Positions 6,925 through 16,079 are shown, numbered from the stretch's first letter. The stretch: 64,000 nucleotides of DNA from Oscillospiraceae bacterium (GCA_017545325.1 JAFWOX010000027.1:1-64000), one strand, 5' to 3'. Numbers and translations: made by a program. The notes: a model not told the origin generated them from the sequence alone.

Positions 6925-9104
6925 GCCAATTCCTCCTTTGAAAGCTGGCTCTCCGCGATCTCGCGGTATTCCTCGCAGGTCTGGAGCAGCTCCTGATGGG
7001 TCCCATGGCCCACGACCCTGCCTTCCTCCAGGACCAGGATCTGATCTGCGTTCATGATGGTGCTGACCCGCTGGGCCACGATCAGGACGGTGGCGTTCTC
7101 TGTGGACTCATACAGGGCCTTGCGCAGATTGGCGTCGGTCCGGAAGTCCAGCGCGGAGAAGCTGTCGTCAAAAATGAAGATGGGCGGATTTTCCAGCAGG
7201 GCCCGGGCGATGCTCAGCCTCTGCTTCTGGCCGCCGGAGACATTGTCGCCGCCCTGGGCGATGGCGATCTCCAGGCCGTTATTCTCCGGATTGATGAAGT
7301 CGGAGGCCTGCGCTATCCGGATGGCGTTGTAGATCTCCTCATCCGTGGCTGTGGCCTTGCCCAGGCTCATGTTGGTGGCTACGTCGCCGGAGAAGAGCAG
7401 TCCCTTCTGGGGCACATAGCCGATATTCCGGCGCAGCTCATGGAGAGACAGGTCCCGGATATCCACCCCATCCAGGAGGATCTGGCCTTCGGTCACATCA
7501 TAGAACCGCGGCACCAGATTAATCAGGGTGGACTTGCCCGAACCGGTGGAGCCGATGAAGGCTACCGTCTGTCCCGGCTGCACATCGAACGAGATGTGCT
7601 CAAGCACGCAGTTTTCCGCGTCTCCGTACTTGAAGGAGACGTCCTTGAACTCGATATGGCCTTTAGCCCGCCAGTGCTCGCCCATGTTCCTGGGCTCCTC
7701 CGGCTCCTGGATCACCGGCTCCGTATCCAGGATCTCGGAGATACGGGTCGCCGCGACCAGAGCCCGGGGGATGAAGATGAACATCTGGGCGATCATGAGG
7801 AAGGACATGATGATCTGCATCACATACTGCATATAGGCCAGCATATCGCCGATGGGCATCCTGAACCCCGCAACGTGGTGGCCGCCCACCCAGACGATCA
7901 GAAGGGTGATGCCGGAGAGCAGCAGGTTTTCGATGGGGTGCAGGGTCGCCATGGTGCGCTGCACATAGAGGCCGGTATCGGTGATATCCTTGTTGGCCTG
8001 GTTGAAGCGCTTCTCCTCCAGCTTCTCGTTGCCGAAGGCGCGGATAACCAGCATGCCCGTAAGGCTTTCCCGGGCCACCAGGTTCAGCTTGTCCGTCAGC
8101 TTCTGCATGATCTGGAATTTCGGAACCACCAGCTTGAACATGAGCACCTGCAGAGACAGGAGCAGGACGACCGCCAGGGCGACGATCCAGCTCATGCTCA
8201 CGCTCTTCCGCAGCGCCATCACAATGCCGCCGATGCAGTAGATGGGGGCCATGAATACCATGCGGATGCCCATCATGGTGACCATCTGGACCTGCTGGAC
8301 GTCGTTGGTGCTCCGGGTGATGAGGGTGGCGGTAGAAAACCGGTCGATGTCCTCGCTGGAAAAACGGGTGACCTTGGCGTAAACATCATGCCTCAGCTTC
8401 CGGCCGACGCCCGCGGAGGTCCGGGCCGAGAAGAAGTTCGTGCCGATATCCGCGATGCCGCTCATGAGAGAGAAGAGCAGCATGATGCCGCCGATGCGCA
8501 GGATGTAGCTCTGTTGGGTCTGCTGGAGAGGCGCCTCATATTCCCGGTAGAACAGCTTGGTGAAGGTGATGGCGATGCTCTCGATCATGCCGCCGCCCAC
8601 CTTGGCCGCTTCCGCCTTGCCCGCCTCCAGCGCCTTCGCGGGAACAGAGGCGGCGATCTGATTGAACTCCTCTACGGACATCGCGTTGTATTCCTGTTCG
8701 CCCGCCGCATAATACAGGGCATACATCGCCTTTTCATAGGCCAGCTTTACCTCGCTCAGCTTGGCGCTGTCCGTTTCCGTCAGCACATACGCGCCCTTTT
8801 GCTTCAGACCGGGATACTGTTTCACCAGCTCCGCGTCCGCCGTACCGGCTTCCTTCCATACATACCCCTCCGAAAGGACGCGCGCGCCGCCCTCGGAGGC
8901 GAAGGTCAGGATGCTTTCAAAGGAAGCCTTATCGATCACATCCGGGGTTGATACCTCCACGCCGCTCTGTACGATACCCACGTTCACGATCTTGCTCATG
9001 TAGTTGGGCAGGTACAGCTCCAGGATGGTCTGGCAGAAGAGCAGGGCAACCGCCGCCAGGGCCATGAAGATGAACGGCTTCATGTACTTGAAGATCAGTT
9101 TCAA
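6921..9104 (-). CDS. ABC exporter half-transporter with degenerate nucleotide site
   Basis: A 727-residue permease-ATPase. TM1 (about 10-34) is separated from TM2 by an unusually long hydrophilic segment (about 38-200) that should lie outside the membrane. The NBD has Walker A GSTGSGKST and signature VSGGQKQ, but Walker B reads IFIFDDSFSALD (Asp instead of the catalytic Glu) and the H-loop reads VAQRVSTI (Gln instead of His). Such degeneracy is known from heterodimeric exporters (TM287/288, LmrCD, BmrCD), where one of the two ATP sites is inactive. Downstream of the MarR gene and presumably under its control. Confidence 0.93.
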   Translation of the reverse strand: MKLIFKYMKPFIFMALAAVALLFCQTILELYLPNYMSKIVNVGIVQSGVEVSTPDVIDKASFESILTFASEGGARVLSEGYVWKEAGTADAELVKQYPGLKQKGAYVLTETDSAKLSEVKLAYEKAMYALYYAAGEQEYNAMSVEEFNQIAASVPAKALEAGKAEAAKVGGGMIESIAITFTKLFYREYEAPLQQTQQSYILRIGGIMLLFSLMSGIADIGTNFFSARTSAGVGRKLRHDVYAKVTRFSSEDIDRFSTATLITRSTNDVQQVQMVTMMGIRMVFMAPIYCIGGIVMALRKSVSMSWIVALAVVLLLSLQVLMFKLVVPKFQIMQKLTDKLNLVARESLTGMLVIRAFGNEKLEEKRFNQANKDITDTGLYVQRTMATLHPIENLLLSGITLLIVWVGGHHVAGFRMPIGDMLAYMQYVMQIIMSFLMIAQMFIFIPRALVAATRISEILDTEPVIQEPEEPRNMGEHWRAKGHIEFKDVSFKYGDAENCVLEHISFDVQPGQTVAFIGSTGSGKSTLINLVPRFYDVTEGQILLDGVDIRDLSLHELRRNIGYVPQKGLLFSGDVATNMSLGKATATDEEIYNAIRIAQASDFINPENNGLEIAIAQGGDNVSGGQKQRLSIARALLENPPIFIFDDSFSALDFRTDANLRKALYESTENATVLIVAQRVSTIMNADQILVLEEGRVVGHGTHQELLQTCEEYREIAESQLSKEELA

Positions 9105-9147
9105 GTCTCTTTTCTTCTCCTTCTATGCTGTTTCATAAATTTAGAAC

Positions 9148-9203
9148 GAGCGCCTCCCGCATTCCTTTTTGGCGGGAAGGTCTGCTTTTTTTCGGGAGCG
9201 CTC
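9148..9203 (-). other. Stem-loop between the MarR gene and the ABC operon
   Basis: GAGCGC-CTCCCG (9148-9159) and CGGGAGCGCTC (9193-9203) pair over 11 bp with one bulged base, and a smaller hairpin (CCCGC/GCGGG) nests inside. No U tract follows on the minus strand. It may set the ratio of regulator to transporter message. Confidence 0.4.
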
Positions 9204-9239
9204 ATGATTCTACAAAAAGCAATCGCCCCTCACGGCGGT

Positions 9240-9707
9240 CTACAGCAGGTCCGCTTCCTCCGGATCATTGCTGTCGGTCAGCTTCATCAGCAGCTCCAGG
9301 AGCCGCTCCTTTTCCTCCGTGGACAGCGCGGATAAAAACATGGAGGCAAAGTCCGGCCGGTCGATCACCAACTCCTGAGCCCGGAGCTTTCCCTCTTCCG
9401 TCATGAAAATATTGAACACCCGTTTATCCCGGCTGTTCTGCCGCCGTTCCACCAATCCGCCGGCTTCCAGCTTGCTGAGGGTCTCGCTTACAGACTGTGG
9501 TCTGAGCTGCAGAAGGGTGGTCATATCCCGCTGGCTGATCCCATCGGATTCATTCAGCATCAGCAGGATCCGGTTCTGGGCGCTGGGTCTGCCGCCTACC
9601 TTGGACCCGGGCTCCCCTGCCGGCAGCTTCGGTCCCCGGCGAAGCAGAGCGAACAAACGGAAGATACACTCCATCAGCTGTTCATTCAGCTCAGAAGTCG
9701 GTTCCAT
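9240..9707 (-). CDS. MarR-family transcriptional regulator
   Basis: A 155-residue winged-helix regulator. The recognition region is QNRILLMLNESDGISQRDMTTLLQL then RPQSVSETLSKLEAGGLVERR, with the wing in QNSRDKRVFNIFMTEEGK, all typical of MarR. The start at 9707 is preferred over an ATG three codons upstream because GGAGGG is 9 bases from it but abuts the other. It is the first gene of a unit with the two ABC half-transporters. A perfect inverted repeat around its promoter suggests autoregulation and ligand-induced expression of the exporter. Confidence 0.92.
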   Translation of the reverse strand: MEPTSELNEQLMECIFRLFALLRRGPKLPAGEPGSKVGGRPSAQNRILLMLNESDGISQRDMTTLLQLRPQSVSETLSKLEAGGLVERRQNSRDKRVFNIFMTEEGKLRAQELVIDRPDFASMFLSALSTEEKERLLELLMKLTDSNDPEEADLL

Positions 9708-9730
9708 CCGCGTCATCCCTCCCGCAAAAA

Positions 9731-9800
9731 TTAAGGTACTTGAGTTGTTCCCTATTATAGACCCGCTTTTCGGAAATGTCAATCTGTTCAAGTACCTTAA
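9731..9800 (-). promoter_or_regulatory. Consensus promoter flanked by a 13-bp inverted repeat (MarR operator candidate)
   Basis: On the minus strand TTGACA (9782-9777) and TATAAT (9759-9754) are both perfect and 17 bases apart. TTAAGGTACTTGA at 9731-9743 and its exact reverse complement at 9788-9800 bracket the promoter, one copy at about +4 to +16 and the other just upstream of the -35. Each arm is itself nearly palindromic (AAGGTACTT), as expected for one MarR dimer per site. A promoter this strong would need tight repression. Confidence 0.85.
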
Positions 9801-9851
9801 ATTCAGGTTTTTTTCAGGGCTTTTTTCTGTGATATTTTCCGGAAAAGCAAT

Positions 9852-9887
9852 GCGGGACGGGCAAAGCTTTCGCCTTATCCGTCCCGC
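9852..9887 (-). terminator. Terminator of the DUF6514 gene
   Basis: GCGGGACGG (9852-9860) and CCGTCCCGC (9879-9887) form a perfect 9-bp stem; on the minus strand it is followed by ATTGCTTTTCC. It lies 22 bases past the stop of the gene at 9910-10170. Confidence 0.6.
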
Positions 9888-9909
9888 GAAGGGTTTCCCG
9901 CTCCCCGCG

Positions 9910-10170
9910 CTAGTCATGGGATTGCAGCAGCATCTCTCTGGCCATCGGGTCCGCCAGCAGGTCCTCCAGAATATCCCGAAGATGTACCGGCTCGGCCCCC
10001 TCCCGGTTCAGGGCGGCCGCAACCAGCAGCGCAAATTCCCGGTCCTCCGTCAGATCCTCGACCCGGCCTGCGCTGCCGCCGTTCTCATCCCGGCCCTCGA
10101 TCCCCCATCCGGTATAGCTGCCCAGCTCCCGCGTGAAATACTGTCGGGAAAACACCGTGTAATGTACCAT
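9910..10170 (-). CDS. DUF6514-family small protein
   Basis: An 86-residue protein beginning MVHYTVFSRQYF and containing YTGWGIEGRD, VEDLTEDREFALLVAAALN and VHLRDILEDLLA. This pattern agrees with DUF6514, a family of small Firmicutes proteins without known function; the assignment is from recall. Two ATG codons two codons apart are possible; the one at 10170 has GAGAGG at proper spacing. It follows a terminator, so it is probably monocistronic. No membrane segment or signal peptide is present. Confidence 0.7.
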   Translation of the reverse strand: MVHYTVFSRQYFTRELGSYTGWGIEGRDENGGSAGRVEDLTEDREFALLVAAALNREGAEPVHLRDILEDLLADPMAREMLLQSHD

Positions 10171-10296
10171 GTCCATTCCTCTCCGCTTTCCAAATTCGTC
10201 CGTTTTTATATCACCGATTGCCGGTTCACGAACTTTCATGTCGAATTTAGCATCTCAGACCGTTCGGCACAAGGAAAACCGTTCGACCGGATTCGA

Positions 10297-10330
10297 CAAA
10301 AAAGGAGACCTGCACAGGATGCTGTGCAGG
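10297..10330 (-). terminator. Intrinsic terminator of the P-loop protein gene
   Basis: CCTGCACAG and CTGTGCAGG pair perfectly over 9 bp with a 4-base loop (10309-10330); on the minus strand the stem is followed by TCTCC and six T. It lies about 33 bases beyond the stop at 10363. Confidence 0.75.
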
Positions 10331-10362
10331 CCCCGGATCCAGGATGCCAAATCTTGTTTTTT

Positions 10363-10773
10363 TCAGAAAAACTTTTTGATCTTGTCGGTCGCGGACTCCA
10401 CCGGCGCGGAGAGGGTAAGGGTGAAGGAAACGCCGTGCTTTGTGCTGAAGCCCTCCAACCATTCCAAAAAAGCCTCGGCGGATTCCACGGACCGGTCTTC
10501 GAACATCTTGTAAAGGTTATCGATAAATACATGGCAAATATCGTAATTGCAGGCATGGAGCGCGCTGAGAAAACCCTTCATGTACTCGGTACTGCCGAAA
10601 TCATAATCCGATGCCACGATAAGTCTGGCCTGATGGGGAATGTCATAGGTGAGAGAGCGATCCTTCTCGATAACTACCACGTCGCCCTGCTCCTCATCCA
10701 GCGCCTTCTGTACCAGATCGATGAGCAGCTTGGTCTTGCCGGAGCCCTTAACGCCCATGATTACTTTGATCAT
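10363..10773 (-). CDS. Small P-loop NTPase of unknown function
   Basis: A 136-residue protein starting MIKVIMGVKGSGKTKLLIDL, so a Walker A (GVKGSGKT, residues 7-14) is at the very N-terminus. CHVFIDNLYKMF may be the Walker B strand. Similar short ATP-binding proteins occur in many Clostridia without an assigned role (recall). AAGGAG lies 7 bases before the ATG and a promoter sits at 10814-10842. It is bounded by its own terminator, so it is likely transcribed alone. Kinase, nucleotide-dependent switch or thymidine-kinase-like roles cannot be separated. Confidence 0.75.
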   Translation of the reverse strand: MIKVIMGVKGSGKTKLLIDLVQKALDEEQGDVVVIEKDRSLTYDIPHQARLIVASDYDFGSTEYMKGFLSALHACNYDICHVFIDNLYKMFEDRSVESAEAFLEWLEGFSTKHGVSFTLTLSAPVESATDKIKKFF

Positions 10774-10813
10774 AACCCGTCTCCTTTGCATGTATTTGAT
10801 TATCCCTGGCTAC

Positions 10814-10842
10814 AGTATAGCATCTCCGCCTCCGTTCTTCAA
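10814..10842 (-). promoter_or_regulatory. Promoter of the P-loop protein gene
   Basis: TTGAAG (10842-10837) and TATACT (10819-10814) on the minus strand, spacer 17 bases, about 40 bases before the ATG. Confidence 0.7.
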
Positions 10843-10875
10843 CCGGAATCTTCAGGAGTTAATCCGGGTTTCTCT

Positions 10876-12084
10876 TCATTTTTCGCCCAGGAACAGAATC
10901 CGCATCAGCCGCAGCAGCACAGCGCCCCAGGAGGCCCGGGGAACCGTCTCCCCAGCGGTCAGCTCCGCCCGGGCCAGCTCCCTGCCCTCTCCGTCCAGAA
11001 GGCGCAGATATCCCAGCGCCTGTCCCGCCTCCACCGGGGCCTCCGCCTCCTCCGCAAGGGTGATCTCCTTCCGCAGGCCGGAGATCTGCCGTTTCTCCAG
11101 CAGGAGCTTGGTCTGACCGGACAGGACCGGCTGCACCCAGGGGGAGGTCCCCATGTGCACCGGCACGGGGGCAAGAGCCGCGTCCGGAAGGATCTCCACC
11201 AGCTGATAGTTGGCGAAGGCATGGTTCAGCAGGAGCTTTGCACTCTCAAACCGGATATCCGAGCTGGGGGCATGGAGGATCACCGCCACATACTCCGCGC
11301 CGTCCCGCATGGCGGAGGCGCTGAGGCAGTACATGGCCTCCTGCGTGAATCCGGTTTTCAGCCCCGTGGCCCCGGGATAAAAGCGGATGAGCTTGTTGGT
11401 GTTGCTCAGGCCGAAGGCGCCGTCCCGCACGGAATCCATCCAGATCGTGGTATAGTTCCGGATCCACTCGCAGTCCAGCAGTCGGCAGGACAGAAGCGCG
11501 ATATCCCAGGCGCAGCTGTAATGCTCGCCCTGGGTGGGAAGGCCGGTGCAGTTGGCAAAAACGGTATCCGCCATGCCCAGATCCCGCGCCCGCTGATTCA
11601 TCTGCTCCACAAACGCCCCTTCGCTCCCCGCGGCAGCCTCCGCCAGGGCGACGGCTCCATCGTTGGCAGAGCTGACAGCCACAGCCTTGATCAGGTCCTC
11701 TACGGTCATCGTCTCCCCTTCCTCCAGAAAGATCTGACTTCCCCCCATGGAGGCGGCATAGGCCGAACAGGTCACCCGCTGCTCCAGCTGAAGATCCCCT
11801 CTGTCCACCAGCTCCGTCACCAGGAGCAGGGTCATCACCTTGGTCACGCTGGCAATGGGCAGATGCCTGCGGGCCTCGCTCTCGTAAAGGCAGGTGCGGG
11901 TCTCCCGCTCCATGAGCACCGCCGCCCCCACCGATGCGGAAACGTCCTCCAGGGAGGACAGCGCCTCCACAGCAGCCCAGTTTTCCGGATCGAAGTCTTC
12001 CTCCTCCCCGTCCTCCGCCCCCGCCGGAAGCGCCAGCAGGGCCAGCATCAGGATCATCGCCCATACCCTGCGCAGTTTCTTCAT
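10876..12084 (-). CDS. D-alanyl-D-alanine carboxypeptidase (DacA/DacF-type PBP)
   Basis: A 402-residue low-molecular-weight penicillin-binding protein that trims the terminal D-Ala from peptidoglycan stem peptides outside the membrane. An N-terminal signal peptide (KKLRRVWAMILMLALLALPAGA) is followed by the three active-site motifs: SVTK (SxxK, nucleophile Ser), SAND (SxN) and KTG in LKTGFTQEA. The C-terminal domain after about residue 280 is the PBP5-type beta domain, ending in a hydrophobic helix LLRLMRILFL. The start at 12084 has AAGGAG eight bases away; an ATG two codons earlier is too close to it. Confidence 0.93.
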   Translation of the reverse strand: MKKLRRVWAMILMLALLALPAGAEDGEEEDFDPENWAAVEALSSLEDVSASVGAAVLMERETRTCLYESEARRHLPIASVTKVMTLLLVTELVDRGDLQLEQRVTCSAYAASMGGSQIFLEEGETMTVEDLIKAVAVSSANDGAVALAEAAAGSEGAFVEQMNQRARDLGMADTVFANCTGLPTQGEHYSCAWDIALLSCRLLDCEWIRNYTTIWMDSVRDGAFGLSNTNKLIRFYPGATGLKTGFTQEAMYCLSASAMRDGAEYVAVILHAPSSDIRFESAKLLLNHAFANYQLVEILPDAALAPVPVHMGTSPWVQPVLSGQTKLLLEKRQISGLRKEITLAEEAEAPVEAGQALGYLRLLDGEGRELARAELTAGETVPRASWGAVLLRLMRILFLGEK

Positions 12085-12134
12085 CCCCATCGCTCCTTCC
12101 CGCGCCTCACGGCGCATTTAATCCTATGTTGCGA

Positions 12135-12164
12135 TTGACAGAGACATGACCGAACAGATACAAT
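12135..12164 (+). promoter_or_regulatory. Promoter of thiI
   Basis: TTGACA (12135-12140) and TACAAT (12159-12164) with an 18-base spacer, about 30 bases before the thiI ATG, in the divergent gap with the carboxypeptidase gene. Confidence 0.8.
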
Positions 12165-12201
12165 ACAGATTAGATTCCAATGGATATGATGAGGATGCGA
12201 A

Positions 12202-13377
12202 ATGAACGATATTCTGCTGCTCAAACCCGGGGAGCTGGTGCTGAAGGGCCAGAACCGGCATTTTTTTGAGGATCGCCTGCGGTCCAATGTCGCCCGGAGG
12301 CTGAAAGGCCTCGGCCGCTTTCAGATCACCTCGGTCCAATCGACCGTCTATGTGGAACCGCTGGAGGACGGCCTCGATCTGGACGAGGCCTTCCGCCGCT
12401 GCAGCCAGGTCTTCGGGATCATCTCCCTCTGCCGCGCCGCCGCCTGCGAGAAGGATAAGGACGCGATCCTGAACACCGCCCTGCGCTATCTGGAGCCGGA
12501 GCTCCGGAAGGCGAAGAGCTTCAAGGTGGAATCCAAGCGCAGCGACAAGCGTTTTCCCATGACCTCCATCCAGCTCAGCCAATATGTGGGCGGGGGGATC
12601 GGGGAGGCCTACCCCGATCTGCCTGCGGATATGCATGACCCGGAGCTGGTGGTCCATGTGGAGGTGCGGGAGACCGCCGCCTATGTTCATGCCGGCGGGG
12701 TGCCCGGCGCGGGCGGGCTGCCTGTGGGAACCTGCGGCCGGGCGGTGAGCCTGCTCTCCGGCGGGATCGACAGCCCCGTTTCCACCTACATGATCGCCCG
12801 CCGGGGGGTGCAGATCATCCCCGTGCACTTTTTCTCCTTTCCCTATACCTCCGAGCTGGCCAAGGACAAGGTCATCAAGCTGGCCCGGAAGCTGCTGCCC
12901 TGGTGCGGAAGGCTCACCCTGGAGGTCATCCCCTTCACCCATATCCAGGAGGAGATCCGGGATAAGTGCCCGGAGGAGTTCTTTACCCTCATCATGCGGC
13001 GCTTCATGATGCGGCTGGCCCAGTCCGTGGCGCTGGCCAACGGCTGCGGCGCCCTGGTAACGGGGGAAAACCTGGGTCAGGTGGCCAGTCAGACGATGGA
13101 GGCGCTGCGCTGCACGGAGGCGCCGCTGGAGCTGCCGGTGCTCCGGCCCCTCATCGGCTTTGATAAGGAACAGATCATCGGCATTGCCCGGCAGCTGGAT
13201 ACCTTTGAAACCTCTATCCTCCCCTATGAGGACTGCTGCACCGTCTTCACCCCCCGCCACCCCCGGACGAAGCCGAAGCCGGAGGAGGTGGAGGAGGCGG
13301 AGGCCATTCTGGATGTGGAGGCCCTGTGCCGGGAAGCGCTGGAGAATACGGAAAGGATACCCATCAATGAGCCATAA
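12202..13377 (+). CDS. thiI: tRNA 4-thiouridine synthase ThiI
   Basis: A 391-residue ATP-dependent sulfurtransferase that puts sulfur on U8 of tRNA. The N-terminal ferredoxin-like and THUMP domains span about 1-165; the PP-loop SGGIDSP (about 194-200) starts the AANH adenylation domain; [11 protein letters not shown] and [16 protein letters not shown] are further family hallmarks. There is no C-terminal rhodanese domain, the usual form in Firmicutes, where a dedicated cysteine desulfurase supplies sulfur. The 3' end overlaps cinA by 11 bases, so the two are co-transcribed. Confidence 0.95.
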   Translation: MNDILLLKPGELVLKGQNRHFFEDRLRSNVARRLKGLGRFQITSVQSTVYVEPLEDGLDLDEAFRRCSQVFGIISLCRAAACEKDKDAILNTALRYLEPELRKAKSFKVESKRSDKRFPMTSIQLSQYVGGGIGEAYPDLPADMHDPELVVHVEVRETAAYVHAGGVPGAGGLPVGTCGRAVSLLSGGIDSPVSTYMIARRGVQIIPVHFFSFPYTSELAKDKVIKLARKLLPWCGRLTLEVIPFTHIQEEIRDKCPEEFFTLIMRRFMMRLAQSVALANGCGALVTGENLGQVASQTMEALRCTEAPLELPVLRPLIGFDKEQIIGIARQLDTFETSILPYEDCCTVFTPRHPRTKPKPEEVEEAEAILDVEALCREALENTERIPINEP

Positions 13378-14620
13378 AGCGGAAATCCTCGCCGTGGGGA
13401 CGGAGATCCTCCTGGGCGATATCGTGAATTCCGACGCCGCGGAGGTGTCCCATGCCCTATCCGCCCTGGGGATCGACGTATGCTGGCACAGCGTCGTGGG
13501 GGATAACCCCGCCCGGCTGCGGGAGGCGGTGGAGATCGCCAAGGGCCGTGCGGATATCCTGATCACCACCGGCGGCCTCGGCCCCACCTATGACGACCTG
13601 ACCAAGGAGACCCTGGCCTCCTGCTTCGGCCTTCCCCTGGTGTTCCACCCCTAGGAGGCGGAAAAGATCCGCGGCTATTTTGCCTCCGTCGGCCGGGAGA
13701 TGACGGAAAACAACCTTCGCCAGGCCTGGCTGCCCGAGGGCTGCACCCCGTTTTTCAACCATAACGGCACGGCGCCCGGCTGCGGCTTCACCGCCCTGGG
13801 CATCCGGGTGGCGATGCTCCCCGGCCCGCCCAGAGAGCTCCGGAAAATGGTAGAGACCGGGCTGATCCCCTGGCTGAAGCAGTTCAGCGAAGGGATCCTT
13901 CTCTCCCACGATATCCGGATCTTCGGCCTGGGAGAAAGCGCGGTGGAAGCGATGCTCCATGACCGGATGGCTGCGCTGACGAATCCCACCCTTGCCCCAT
14001 ACGTGGGCACCGGCGAGGTCCGGCTGCGGGTCAGCGCCAAGGCCGCCACCGAAGCGGAAGCGGAGGCCCTGACCCTTCCGGTGATCCGGGAGGTCCGGGA
14101 GGCGCTGGGGGACCTGATCTATGCCGTGGATGAACCCTCCATCGAGGCGGTATGCCTTCGGCTGCTCACGGAGCGGGGCTTGACCTTCGCAGCCGCGGAG
14201 AGCTGCACCGGCGGCCTCATCGCCAAGCGGATCACCGAGCTCCCCGGCGCCTCCGCCGTATTCCTGGGCGGCGTGGTCTCCTATACGAGCCGCGTGAAGG
14301 AGCGCATCCTGGGCGTACCGCCGGAGGTGCTGGAAAAGCACGGCGCAGTCAGCCGGGAGACGGCCCTGGCCATGGCGGCCGGCGTGCGCGCGCGCACCGG
14401 AGCGGATCTGGCGGTGAGCGTCACCGGCATCTGCGGCCCCGGCACCGATGAGCGTAACACGCCCGTGGGAACGGGCTTCGTGGGCTTTGCCGCGCCGGAC
14501 GGGCTCTTCTGCAGGCCCATTCAGATGGGCGGGGATCGGGAGCGGGGGCGCATCGTGGCCGCCACCCATGCCTTTGACCTGCTGCGCAGGTGGCTCACCG
14601 GCAAGCTGCCGGTATCCTGA
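13367..14620 (+). pseudogene. cinA: cinA interrupted by an in-frame TAG codon
   Basis: The frame reads as complete CinA (417 sense codons if the stop is ignored): N-terminal MoCF-like domain ([28 protein letters not shown]) and C-terminal nicotinamide-nucleotide amidase domain (AAESCTGGLIAKRI, GICGPGTDERNTPVGT). At 13652-13654, codon 96, a TAG interrupts FHP-EAEKIRGYF; a single base change from CAG or GAG would restore it and the frame is unchanged on both sides. TAG is a genuine stop elsewhere in this window. Either a true nonsense mutation, a recent pseudogene, or a sequencing error. An internal ATG at 13700 could allow re-initiation of the C-terminal part. Confidence 0.9.
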
Positions 14621-14663
14621 GGGGATTTCTTCTGTTGGGCTATCCATAAGCCCCGGATTGTGA

Positions 14664-14669
14664 TATAAT
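14664..14669 (+). promoter_or_regulatory. Extended -10 promoter before the FG-GAP lipoprotein gene
   Basis: TGATATAAT gives a perfect -10 with the extended TGn element; only a poor -35 (TATCCA) lies 17 bases upstream. It is about 65 bases before the TTG start. Confidence 0.6.
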
Positions 14670-14733
14670 CATGGAATCGAGAGCTTGCGGAAGCTCTGCA
14701 GATTCTTCTGCCTGGCAGGGAGGAGGAAAGGCG

Positions 14734-16065
14734 TTGAAACAGGTGAAAAGAGGCGTCCTCCTCGGCTGCATCCTGGCGATCCTGCTGCTTCTCAGCGCCT
14801 GCAGTCCGGGACGGGATATGGAGGAATTCATGGCCTTGCCCAGGCTTCCCCAGGAGTATCTGGAGCTCCAGCAGGTGCTGGATGGCCTGCAGGCGGAAGG
14901 GGCCGCCTTTTCCGCCCCCGTCTCCGGCAGCTACCGCCAATCCGTTCAGTTCTATGATATCAACGGGGACGGGGCGGAGGAAGCCCTGGCGTTTTTCCGC
15001 ACGGCCGGAGAGAGACCGCTGAAGATCTATATCTTCATCCGCAGCGGCGGCCGGTATGAAACCGCCGCCGTGGTGGAGGGGGACGGCACGAGCATCGAGA
15101 GCGTCACCTACACGGATATGGACGGGGACGGCTGGACCGAGCTGGTGGTCGGCTGGGGCATGGACGCGGAGCTGAAGATGCTTACCGTCTATTCCCTCAA
15201 GGCTTTTCAGGTCTCCCCCATCGCCAATGCGGGCTATACCCAGTATACGGTGGGCGACCTGAACGAGGACGACCGCAGCGAGCTTCTTCTCGTCCGCCTG
15301 GGAGACGCGGACAAGAGCGGAACAGCGGAGTTGATCGGCGTCAGTCGGGACGGGGAAACGATAAACGCCTCCTCCCGCCTCTCCTTTGGGATGGAAAGCG
15401 TCAGCCGTCTGACCTGCGGCGCGCTGCTGGACCGGAAGGCCGCTCTTTTTGTCGAGGGCAGCGTTTCCGGCGGCCTGGTAACGGACATCCTCCTGTACGA
15501 AGGGGACGCCCTGCGGAACATTACCCTGGGGAGCGAGGAGCTCAGCGAAGGCACCTTCCGCAGCTCCTCCGTCGGACTGCGGGACATGAATGGGGACGGC
15601 GTCCCCGAGATCCCCATCCCCCGCGCCCTGCCCGCCCAGGGGGAAACGGTATACCGGGTCCTGGACTGGTACGCCTTCAACAGCCGCGGCGTACGCCGTC
15701 TGCAGCTCAGCACCTACCATAATTTTTCCGACAGCTGGTATTTAACCCTGTCGGAATACTGGGGAGACCGCATCACCATCCGTCGGGAGGATACGGATAC
15801 CGGCGAACGGGCGGTGGTCTTCTCCCGGTGGAACGGGGCGGATAAACCGGTAACGGATTTTCTGATCGTCTATACTATCTCCGGCGCCAGCCGGGAGGAG
15901 CTGGCTTCCCGGCAGGGACGCCTGATCCTCTACTCCGGCGCGGAGATCACCTATGCAGCCCAGCTGCTTCTCACCAAGGAGGACTGGTCCCTCGCTCCGG
16001 ATGACGCGCAGCTGCTGCGCAGCTTCGGTCTGATCTATTCCGAGTGGATCAGCGGCTCCACCTGA
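14734..16065 (+). CDS. Lipoprotein with FG-GAP/VCBS-like repeats
   Basis: A 443-residue secreted lipoprotein. The start is a TTG preceded by GGGAGGAGGAAAGG; it gives a clean lipoprotein signal (basic KQVKR, hydrophobic LLGCILAILLLL, lipobox LSAC with the modified Cys followed by SPG). Calcium-loop-like repeats DINGDGAEEAL, DMDGDGWTEL, DLNEDDRSEL and DMNGDGVPEI recur at about 60-110 residue spacing and suggest a beta-propeller. It is followed directly by a response regulator and sensor kinase, so it may feed an extracytoplasmic signal to that system; this is inference from position. Confidence 0.82.
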   Translation: MKQVKRGVLLGCILAILLLLSACSPGRDMEEFMALPRLPQEYLELQQVLDGLQAEGAAFSAPVSGSYRQSVQFYDINGDGAEEALAFFRTAGERPLKIYIFIRSGGRYETAAVVEGDGTSIESVTYTDMDGDGWTELVVGWGMDAELKMLTVYSLKAFQVSPIANAGYTQYTVGDLNEDDRSELLLVRLGDADKSGTAELIGVSRDGETINASSRLSFGMESVSRLTCGALLDRKAALFVEGSVSGGLVTDILLYEGDALRNITLGSEELSEGTFRSSSVGLRDMNGDGVPEIPIPRALPAQGETVYRVLDWYAFNSRGVRRLQLSTYHNFSDSWYLTLSEYWGDRITIRREDTDTGERAVVFSRWNGADKPVTDFLIVYTISGASREELASRQGRLILYSGAEITYAAQLLLTKEDWSLAPDDAQLLRSFGLIYSEWISGST

Positions 16066-16079
16066 AAGGATGTAGGATC

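Noticed and set aside
9403..12138. Plus-strand open frame of about 900 codons across marR, DUF6514, P-loop and carboxypeptidase genes
   Set aside because: Low-complexity, no SD, and it runs antisense to four recognisable proteins with their own promoters and terminators.
13367..14620. TAG in cinA as pyrrolysine or a reassigned codon
   Set aside because: TAG is used as a normal stop at 54694-54696 and 59455-59457, no downstream insertion signal is visible, and CinA has no known need for a special residue there.
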